A DNA stretch of 11,670 nucleotides from assembly GCA_902478825.1 (NCBI GenBank), contig CABSMK010000044.1:1-11670 (forward strand), in the 5' to 3' direction. Source of the stretch: an uncultured Collinsella sp. (GTDB lineage: Bacteria > Actinomycetota > Coriobacteriia > Coriobacteriales > Coriobacteriaceae). Below are positions 6,474-11,670 of the stretch, piece by piece (the stretch's first letter is position 1; each line of letters opens with the position of its first letter). The notes below the pieces were generated by a model, which worked only from the letters and a program-made list of their open reading frames with translations, was not told where the DNA came from and searched no databases. The position numbers and the translations under genes are program-made.

Positions 6474-7583
6474 TTAGAGAAGTTCTTTGCGAGAAGCCAA
6501 GTAGGCGTGAGCATGGCGCTCAAGAACCTCGTCCTCAACGCACGTTAGACGAATAGCGCCGAGTGCCGCGGGCAGCGGCAACATACTGCGGTTCGAGCGG
6601 ACAAACTGCTGCCTGCGGAACTCCTCGATATATGCGGCAGGCTCCAGATCGAAGGCAAGTTCCTCGATGCCAAAGTCCTCCAGGCAGTCATCGACCTCAA
6701 AGACGTAATCGATATCAAAGTCGCAGGCATCATGTGCTAGGCGCGCCTCAAAGCGCATGCCCTCGGATAACAGCTGATAGGCAGGGACCTGCGAGGCGGC
6801 ATCGCCCAAGCAGGCGCGCAGGGTACGCTCCCCCGTCTTGCCAAAATCGAGCGCATGGCGAGCGCTCGGGTTCGTGGCCATCAGTACGTCCTTACGGGCA
6901 GTCTGAGACCATTGAACGGCATTGACGAGCGCGACCTCCTCGCCCGCGAGAATCTCGGGGACGGTCTCAGTAAACTGATTCCAGCGGGACTTACTGCTCG
7001 AAAGCATGGTGCCAACAAGCACCACAAAGCCGAGCTTGAGGTCCTCGGGGTCCGCCTCACGAACAAGGTCGAGGTCACACACGACCAAGCCCGGTTCGGG
7101 ACGGAACGCGATAGCGGGAAGCGCATTGGCCGACGAGGCGACGAGCGGCTTCATGGTCGTCGCGACCGTGAGCATGGCGTCAAAGGTCGTCGGCAACAGC
7201 GCGCACTCGGTTCGGCCGCACCACTGGTTGGCGCACCAGCTAACAACCGAGCAGGTTGCGGCATCGCCAACGGCGACAACCAGATCGTCGCAGGTAACGC
7301 CGTTGGCAGACAGGGCGCCAAAGATAGCATCAGCATCGGCCAGCGTGGCACCAGCAGGCGAAACCTCAAGGACTAGCAGCGACACGGCAAAACCGGCGTC
7401 GACCAGCGCATGCTCGACGACTTCACCAAAACGCTCAGATGTGGCGGTGTTCCAAACGACCATCGCGCGCTTAGGCTTGCCCACGGCCGAGGCAAACATA
7501 CGCGACAGTTCATCGAACGCGCCCAATCCGACGCGGACATCGACGCTGCGGTTTTGGAAATTGATCAGTTGACGGCGAATCAT
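6474..7583 (-). CDS. Diverged 3-dehydroquinate synthase homologue, probable pseudoenzyme
   Basis: A 369-aa protein with the length, position and framework of AroB, which makes 3-dehydroquinate from DAHP. The N-terminus (INFQNRSVDVRVGLGAFDEL), LLPTTF at 129-134, VVCDLDLV at 167-174 and LPLPAALGAIRL near the C-terminus line up with AroB. The catalytic motifs do not. The NAD loop GGGVVGD is VAVGDAA at 103-109, the QVDSSVGGKTAVN segment is MLTVATTMKPLVA at 137-149, the AEVIK segment with a zinc glutamate is VVLVG at 187-191, and LNLGHTFGH is LDFGKTGER at 245-253. Hence no recognisable zinc ligands remain. The frame is intact. The ATG at 7583 overlaps the aroK stop as ATGA, so it is co-translated with a normal shikimate kinase. 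Catalytic DHQ synthase activity looks unlikely. It could be a regulatory or scaffolding relic, or a new activity on the same fold. Confidence 0.72.
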   Translation of the reverse strand: MIRRQLINFQNRSVDVRVGLGAFDELSRMFASAVGKPKRAMVVWNTATSERFGEVVEHALVDAGFAVSLLVLEVSPAGATLADADAIFGALSANGVTCDDLVVAVGDAATCSVVSWCANQWCGRTECALLPTTFDAMLTVATTMKPLVASSANALPAIAFRPEPGLVVCDLDLVREADPEDLKLGFVVLVGTMLSSSKSRWNQFTETVPEILAGEEVALVNAVQWSQTARKDVLMATNPSARHALDFGKTGERTLRACLGDAASQVPAYQLLSEGMRFEARLAHDACDFDIDYVFEVDDCLEDFGIEELAFDLEPAAYIEEFRRQQFVRSNRSMLPLPAALGAIRLTCVEDEVLERHAHAYLASRKELL

Positions 7584-8113
7584 AGCAGCCCACGCTCCAA
7601 AAGCATCTCGGCACAAAGGTAGGAAACGTCCTCGAAGGACTTGTTGCGAATATCAAGGGTAAGGTCGGCGGCCTGGCGATACAGCGGACGGCGATGCTCA
7701 AACAGGCGCGCGGCATGCTCGGGAGAGCGAAAATCGGGGCGCGTGTCGGACCGACGAATCTGGCGAATCGAATCCTCGAAGTCACCCTCGAGGTACACGC
7801 ACGTACCCATTTCGTGCATCAGCTCAATATTCACCGGCGTCTCGACAATGCCGCCCCCGCACGAAACCAACAGGCTGCGCTCACTTTGGAGCGAACGGAG
7901 CGCCGAGGTCTCGAGCTCGCGAAAACGATCCTCGCCCTCGGTCTGAAAAATCTCGGTTACCGACTTGCCGCAACGGCGCACGACCAGACGGTCGGTATCG
8001 ATAAAACGCCGCTTGAACATAGTGCCGACGTTGCGCGCGAGCGTCGATTTGCCCGCGCCCAAAAAGCCGATAAAGAAGATATGGTCGCAGCCGTGTTTGG
8101 TGTGCTGGGACAT
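7580..8113 (-). CDS. aroK: Shikimate kinase
   Basis: Phosphorylates shikimate with ATP in the pathway to chorismate; cytoplasmic NMP-kinase fold of 177 aa. Walker A GFLGAGKST is at residues 16-24. FIDTD at 37-41 gives the shikimate- and magnesium-contacting aspartate D41. EIFQTEGEDRFRELE at 54-68 includes the substrate arginine, SCGGGIV is at 84-90, and RRPLYRQAAD at 141-150 holds the late substrate arginine. The lid segment reads DTRPDF (123-128) where most kinases have RPLL; the arginine is kept. The start is ATG at 8113, 8 nt after the upstream gene. By motif content it should be active, in contrast to the partner encoded just downstream. Confidence 0.92.
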   Translation of the reverse strand: MSQHTKHGCDHIFFIGFLGAGKSTLARNVGTMFKRRFIDTDRLVVRRCGKSVTEIFQTEGEDRFRELETSALRSLQSERSLLVSCGGGIVETPVNIELMHEMGTCVYLEGDFEDSIRQIRRSDTRPDFRSPEHAARLFEHRRPLYRQAADLTLDIRNKSFEDVSYLCAEMLLERGLL

Positions 8114-8121
8114 AGCGAGAC

Positions 8122-8619
8122 CTATTCCTCGCAGGGAAGGTCGCGAAGGGCCCGGCGCTCAAAGATACGGAAGATCTGCGTATACCACAGGTCCTGCGTC
8201 GCCTGCGGCTTTACCAGGATGGTATCGACGCCGGCGAAGTTGCCGCTCCACACGTCCGTGTAGAGCTGATCACCGATCAGCACCGCCTCGTCGGCCGTGG
8301 CGCCGAGGCGCTTAAGACCCGCCTTGAGGGCAAACGGCGCCGGCTTCATGGCGTGGCTGATGGCCTCGAGTCCCAGCTCGCGTGCAGAGCTCATGACCTG
8401 GTCGCGATGCCAGTTGTTGGACACCATGCACAGCTTAAAGCCTTTGGCGCGGGCGGCATCGAGCCAAGCGGAAACCGCGGCGGGAACCTGCTCGGTGTCG
8501 CGCGGCACCAAGGTGTTATCGCGATCGAGCAGAATGGCGCGTTTGCCGTCGGCCCACAGGGTATTAAGGTCGATGCGATCGACCGAGGCAACGTAACGTT
8601 TGGGGCTAAAAATCCTCAT
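8122..8619 (-). CDS. YqeG family HAD-IIIA phosphatase
   Basis: A 165-aa haloacid-dehalogenase superfamily phosphatase. The four HAD motifs are visible: LLDRDNTL at residues 30-37 (nucleophile D32 and acid/base D34), SNN at 67-69, the lysine in HAMKPAPF (K92), and GDQLYTD at 116-122 with D117 and D122. There is no cap domain beyond a short insertion, as in type IIIA members. The family is widespread in Firmicutes and Actinobacteria (YqeG, often beside yqeH), and its physiological substrate is not well defined. I chose the ATG at 8619 (MRIFSPKRYVAS). The frame continues to 8844 but that part is an arginine/serine-rich shadow of mltG. It lies 1 nt after the mltG stop and 8 nt before aroK, where other Actinobacteria carry aroE and aroC. 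Confidence 0.88.
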   Translation of the reverse strand: MRIFSPKRYVASVDRIDLNTLWADGKRAILLDRDNTLVPRDTEQVPAAVSAWLDAARAKGFKLCMVSNNWHRDQVMSSARELGLEAISHAMKPAPFALKAGLKRLGATADEAVLIGDQLYTDVWSGNFAGVDTILVKPQATQDLWYTQIFRIFERRALRDLPCEE

Positions 8620-8620
8620 G

Positions 8621-10054
8621 CTAATTCCAAGACTGTTGATGCTCTTCGTAGGTTTGCGAGAAGTACTCCTCGTCCTGCGTAATGTAGAAATACAGGTCAT
8701 CGGAGTCGGTCGGCTCAAGCGTGGCCTTGAGTGCCTCGAGCGACGGAGAGCAGATGGGCGTGGGCGGCAGACCCTCATGCTTATAGGTGTTATACGGACT
8801 ATCGCTCTGCAGGTCGTCGGCGGTAACCTCGCCACCGGTGACATACATCATAGTCGCATCGCTATTGAGATAGCGCAGACCGTCGAGCTTGCCGGCAAGG
8901 CGGTTGTAGAAAACCGAGGCCACATGCGCACGTTGATCGGCGTTGAGGCCCTCGCGCTCAACGATAGAGGCCAAGTTGACGATGTCGTAGTCGGACATCT
9001 CCACACCGTAGCGTTCCTTGATCTTGGCTTCGCAGCTCGCAAAGTCAAGCGACTTGTACTCGGTCTTAAACTGATCGAGCATAGCGCGAATCACGTCATC
9101 GGCCGTCGGCGAATCGCCCAGCGAATAGGTCTTGGGGAACAAGAAACCCTCGAGCGAATCGTTGGCGGCGCCCTTAAGGAAGCTATAGTCGTCCACGTAG
9201 TTGGAGGCCTTGGCCTGGTTGAGGAAGTCTTCCTTAGAGATGCTGTCGTAGGCCTGGGCCACACGGTCGGCGACTTGATCGACCGTCAGGCCCTCAGGGA
9301 TAGTCAGCGTATTGGAGCCCGCGTTGGGGCCTTCCATGAGCTGCTGAACAACCTTGGTCGCATCCATGAGTGTGGTGAACGAATAATCACCAGGCTTGAG
9401 CGACATATCGGCGTTGAGCTTTTTCACCGCCGCATAGTAATCCTTGGGATTTTCTACGATATGGTTCTCGGAGAGAATCGAAGCGATGCTGTCACCCGAG
9501 GCACCATCGGGAATCGTGATAGTAACCTGCTGGCCTGCAACGACTTTCGCACCCTCACCGCCAAAGAAGCCCTTGACGGCTGGCACGACAAAGAAAACGA
9601 TCGCGACAAGCGCAAGCACGGCAACAACGCCACCGATAATCATAGGCACCGGGGAGCTTTTCTTTTGAGCACCGCGACGAGCATGCGTGTTGTAGCTCGA
9701 GCGGGTCGCCGGAGCAACGCCATGCGAACCACGAGCGTGATGCGAATGCGATTGGGGGGCCTGCGTTCGCTGGGTAGGTGCCTGCTGCTTAAAGCGGGTG
9801 CCGCCTGCAGGCTGGGCCGTACGAGCAGTGGGCTGCTGAACCGCGTGAGAAGCCGAATGCTGAACCGAACGAGCAGAAGGCTGCTGACCCGTCCGTTGAA
9901 CAGGTTGGGCCGAACGAGAGAAGGACTGCGCCGGGCGCGCGGCAGGCTGAGCTGCGCGCTGCGTCGGCTGTGCCGGACGCTGGCCAGGCTGGGCAGGGCG
10001 CGACGCCGGCTGCTGTGTACGATTCGGCTGGCGCGGATCGGAAGCACTAGGCAT
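8621..10054 (-). CDS. mltG: Endolytic murein transglycosylase MltG with long disordered N-terminus
   Basis: Membrane-bound lytic transglycosylase (YceG family) that cleaves nascent glycan strands and helps set glycan length. It has 477 aa, against roughly 340 in E. coli. Residues 1-134 are a cytoplasmic, Gln/Pro/Arg/Ala-rich low-complexity region ending in a basic cluster (ARRGAQKKSS). One transmembrane helix spans about 137-160, followed by the extracytoplasmic YceG domain. Catalytic glutamate E366 lies in LASIVEREG. The NSDATMMY (398-405) and SPYNTYKHEGLPPTPICSPS (419-438) signatures are intact. The ATG at 10054 (MPSASDPRQP) has AGGAGG 6 nt upstream and overlaps the ruvX stop by 8 nt; the extra 19 codons upstream look non-coding. 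The alaS-ruvX-mltG order is shared with mycobacteria. Confidence 0.93.
   Translation of the reverse strand: MPSASDPRQPNRTQQPASRPAQPGQRPAQPTQRAAQPAARPAQSFSRSAQPVQRTGQQPSARSVQHSASHAVQQPTARTAQPAGGTRFKQQAPTQRTQAPQSHSHHARGSHGVAPATRSSYNTHARRGAQKKSSPVPMIIGGVVAVLALVAIVFFVVPAVKGFFGGEGAKVVAGQQVTITIPDGASGDSIASILSENHIVENPKDYYAAVKKLNADMSLKPGDYSFTTLMDATKVVQQLMEGPNAGSNTLTIPEGLTVDQVADRVAQAYDSISKEDFLNQAKASNYVDDYSFLKGAANDSLEGFLFPKTYSLGDSPTADDVIRAMLDQFKTEYKSLDFASCEAKIKERYGVEMSDYDIVNLASIVEREGLNADQRAHVASVFYNRLAGKLDGLRYLNSDATMMYVTGGEVTADDLQSDSPYNTYKHEGLPPTPICSPSLEALKATLEPTDSDDLYFYITQDEEYFSQTYEEHQQSWN
9755..9997 (-). repeat. Degenerate AQP/RPAQ-type repeat tract inside mltG
   Basis: Codons for MltG residues about 20-100 encode an imperfect repetition of a 7-9 residue unit of the form AQPxxRxx (for example RPAQPGQRPAQPTQRAAQP), drifting into QPSARSVQH and QQPTARTAQP. 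At the DNA level the same GC-rich units recur with many substitutions. It looks like an internally expanded, intrinsically disordered cytoplasmic segment and may vary in length between strains. Confidence 0.5.
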
Positions 10055-10475
10055 GCGAAACCTCCTCGTTTTTACGATCGAGCCACGTCTGCAAAAACAG
10101 GCTGGCGGCAATCATGTCGATCTTGCCCCTCATCTGCTTTTCGTTGAGTCCCTGCTCGCGCAGGATACGCTTGGCCTCTTGCGAGGACAGACGCTCGTCC
10201 TCAAACTCCAACGGAAGATCGAGCTCGTCGGCAATCTTTTGCGCCACAGCGGCAACGCGCTCGGCCTGAGGGCCGGGCTCACCGGCCATGGTCAGGGGAC
10301 GTCCGCTTACCAGGATGTCGGGCTCATAGTCCTCAACCAGGTAGCGGAACGTCTTGGCCATACCGGTGACCTCGGCAGCCGGAAGCACCTTGACAGGCAT
10401 CGCCATCTTGCCATCACGGCTCGAGACGGCGATGCCAATCCTGGTCTCCCCTATGTCCAGCGCGAGCGCAACCAC
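10047..10475 (-). CDS. ruvX: RuvX/YqgF pre-16S rRNA nuclease family protein
   Basis: RNase H-fold protein, 142 aa, normal size. YqgF is implicated in 5'-end maturation of 16S rRNA in E. coli, and RuvX/YqgF proteins have also been described as Holliday-junction-type nucleases. Motifs: ALDIGETRIGIA at residues 5-16 with catalytic D7, LVSGRPLTMAGEPGPQAERV at 55-74, FEDERLSSQEAKR at 91-103, and KIDMIAASLFLQTWL at 117-131 with the final acidic residue D119. The start is GTG at 10475, since homology begins directly with VALALDIG; only a weak AAGAAG precedes it. It lies 17 nt downstream of alaS and overlaps mltG by 8 nt. Confidence 0.92.
   Translation of the reverse strand: MVALALDIGETRIGIAVSSRDGKMAMPVKVLPAAEVTGMAKTFRYLVEDYEPDILVSGRPLTMAGEPGPQAERVAAVAQKIADELDLPLEFEDERLSSQEAKRILREQGLNEKQMRGKIDMIAASLFLQTWLDRKNEEVSHA
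10061..10066 (-). promoter_or_regulatory. Ribosome binding site of mltG
   Basis: The minus strand reads AGGAGG 6 nt before the ATG at 10054, within the last codons of ruvX (GAG GAG GTT). It fixes the mltG start inside ruvX and rules out the in-frame upstream position at 10111. Confidence 0.75.
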
Positions 10476-10492
10476 AGTGACTTCTTAGATTC

Positions 10493-11649
10493 TTAGGCGC
10501 CGAGCGCGGTCTTAGCGGCCGCGAGGGCATCGGCGATGCCGGCAGCATTCTTGCCACCGGCCTGGGCCATGTTGGGACGACCGCCACCGCGACCGTCGAC
10601 CAGACCCGCGATCTGCTTGATCACGTTACCGGCGTGGAAACCGGCCTTGACGGCGTCATCAGAGCCGGCAGCGAGCAGGGCCGGAGTGCCCTTCTCAGTC
10701 ACGCTGGCGACGACACAAGCGACAGGGCCGGCGACCTTCTGATGCACGGTATCCCATACGTTGCGCAGGTCGGCAGCCTCAAGGCCCTGGAGCTCAGCGA
10801 CAACGAGCTTATAGCCGTCGAGCTCGACGGCGCCCTCGATGGCGCTGGAGATGGCGTCGGAGGAGCCACCGGTCAGAGCCTTTTTGAGCTTATTGGACGT
10901 CTCGCGCAGCTCGGCCTGCAGGTTCTCCACACGAGCGGGAACCTCATCCACGCGGCACTTGAGCGCAGCGGCGGCGGCGTCAACGAGTGCCAGGCGGTCG
11001 GCCATATAGTCGAGGGCACCCTTAGAGGTCACGGCCTCGATACGGCGGACATTGGAGCCCGTGGAGGACTCGGAAATGATCTTGAACAGGCCGATCTCGG
11101 CGGTGTTGGCAGCGTGTGTGCCACCACAGAGCTCGCGGGAGAACGGCTGGTCCTCGGCGCCCACGGAGACGACGCGGACGACATCGCCGTACTTCTCTCC
11201 AAACAGAGCGACAGCGCCGGCGGCCTTAGCCTCGTCGATGCCCATGACACGGGTCACGACCGGCTTGGAAGCGAAGATCTGCTGGTTGACCAGGTCCTCG
11301 ACAGCCTTGAGCTGCTCGGAGGACAGAGCCTCGAAGTGCGTGAAGTCAAAGCGCAGGTGCTCGGGCGTCACCAGCGAGCCGGCCTGGGAGACGTGCTCGC
11401 CCAGGACCTGCTTAAGAGCAGCGTCGAGCAGGTGCGTGGCGGTGTGGTTGCGGCGCAGGAAGCCACGGCGCTCGGCGTCGAGCGCGGCGGTCACGGTAGC
11501 ACCGACGGCCAGCGTGCCCTCGGCAACGTGGGCGACGTGAGCATACAGGCCGTTGTGGTTCTTGGTATCGGAAACGGTCAGCGAAACGCCCTCGGCGGAA
11601 AGCTCGCCGGCATCGCCCTGCTGGCCACCCATCTCGGCATAGAACGGAG
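10493..11649 (-). CDS. alaS: Alanyl-tRNA synthetase, C-terminal part (5' end lost at contig end)
   Basis: Charges tRNA-Ala with alanine and clears Ser/Gly mischarged tRNA. Only the C-terminal 385 or so of about 880 residues are present. The visible sequence starts in ...PFYAEMGGQQGD, the beginning of the editing region. Numbering from that methionine (codon 11632-11630), the zinc-binding editing motif HTATH is at residues 63-67 and CGGTH at 169-173. A helical linker follows to about 255, then the C-Ala/DHHA1 domain with DGRGGGRPNMAQAGG at 346-360. The aminoacylation domain and tRNA-recognition part are missing. Bases from 11650 on are adapter, and would add an in-frame TAA upstream, so the methionine at 11632 is not a real start. 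It ends 17 nt before ruvX. Confidence 0.95.
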
Positions 11650-11670
11650 CTGTCTCTTATACACATCTCC
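11650..11670. other. Tn5/Nextera sequencing adapter remnant
   Basis: The plus strand ends with CTGTCTCTTATACACATCT (11650-11668), the 19-bp Tn5 mosaic end in the orientation seen in Nextera read-through, followed by CC, which agrees with the standard adapter continuation. It interrupts alaS in mid-gene. Its minus-strand translation gives the tell-tale MCIRDS peptide. It is a library artefact and not part of the genome. Confidence 0.97.

Noticed and set aside
8620..8844. Upstream extension of the YqeG-family gene (start at 8844)
   Set aside because: The extra 75 codons are an Arg/Ser/Pro-rich shadow of mltG. The HAD protein starts naturally at 8619, 1 nt after the mltG stop.
8600..10147. 515-aa open frame on the plus strand opposite mltG
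   Set aside because: It is exactly antisense to a gene with clear MltG motifs, has no recognisable domain, and its composition (Leu/Arg/Gly-rich) is what high-GC codon bias produces on the opposite strand.
11412..11666. 84-aa minus-strand frame beginning MCIRDS
   Set aside because: The first residues are a translation of the Nextera adapter and the rest is alaS out of frame.
1..11670. Search for tRNA, rRNA, CRISPR, phage, toxin-antitoxin or defence genes
   Set aside because: No cloverleaf-like, spaced-repeat or relevant protein signature was seen by eye on either strand; the window is filled by housekeeping genes.

Overview
The window reads as a piece of a Coriobacteriia (Collinsella-like, Actinomycetota) chromosome. 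This rests on high-GC coding, a gene order that mixes actinobacterial (alaS-ruvX-mltG-...-aroK-aroB-pepP-efp-nusB) and Firmicute-like (efp-asp23-nusB-xseB-tlyA-recN) neighbourhoods, and protein character. The genus is an inference. All thirteen supported genes are on the minus strand, so transcription runs from high to low coordinates. No RNA genes, CRISPR arrays, insertion sequences, phage genes or toxin-antitoxin modules were seen. No stretch longer than about 160 bases lacks a gene.

Right half, in transcription order: the 3' part of alaS (cut by the contig end), ruvX, mltG, a YqeG-family HAD phosphatase, aroK, and a strongly diverged aroB homologue. These are packed with gaps of 17 nt or less, or with 4-8 nt overlaps. 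A 132-nt spacer follows. It holds a large imperfect hairpin whose stem is complete only in the minus-strand RNA (two G-U pairs). Next is pepP, an M24 metallopeptidase, closed by a perfect 32-bp palindrome with a T-rich tail that looks like a Rho-independent terminator.

Left half: a promoter with a perfect TATAAT precedes a seven-gene run efp - asp23-like - nusB - xseB - tlyA - nadK - recN. It has very short gaps, one ATGA overlap (tlyA/nadK) and an 11-nt overlap (nadK/recN). recN runs off the left edge, lacking only its last few dozen residues. The run combines translation (EF-P), transcription antitermination (NusB), rRNA methylation (TlyA), NADP supply (NadK) and DNA repair (XseB, RecN). 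It is an ordinary housekeeping operon.

Two things stand out. First, the last 21 bases match the Tn5/Nextera transposon adapter, so the right end is a library artefact and alaS is truncated by assembly, not biology. Second, the AroB homologue has lost essentially every recognisable catalytic and metal-binding motif while keeping an intact full-length frame next to a normal-looking shikimate kinase. It sits in an aro locus that lacks aroC, aroE and aroQ. This pseudoenzyme-like protein is the best candidate for unrecognised biology here. I found no clear novel multi-gene system.
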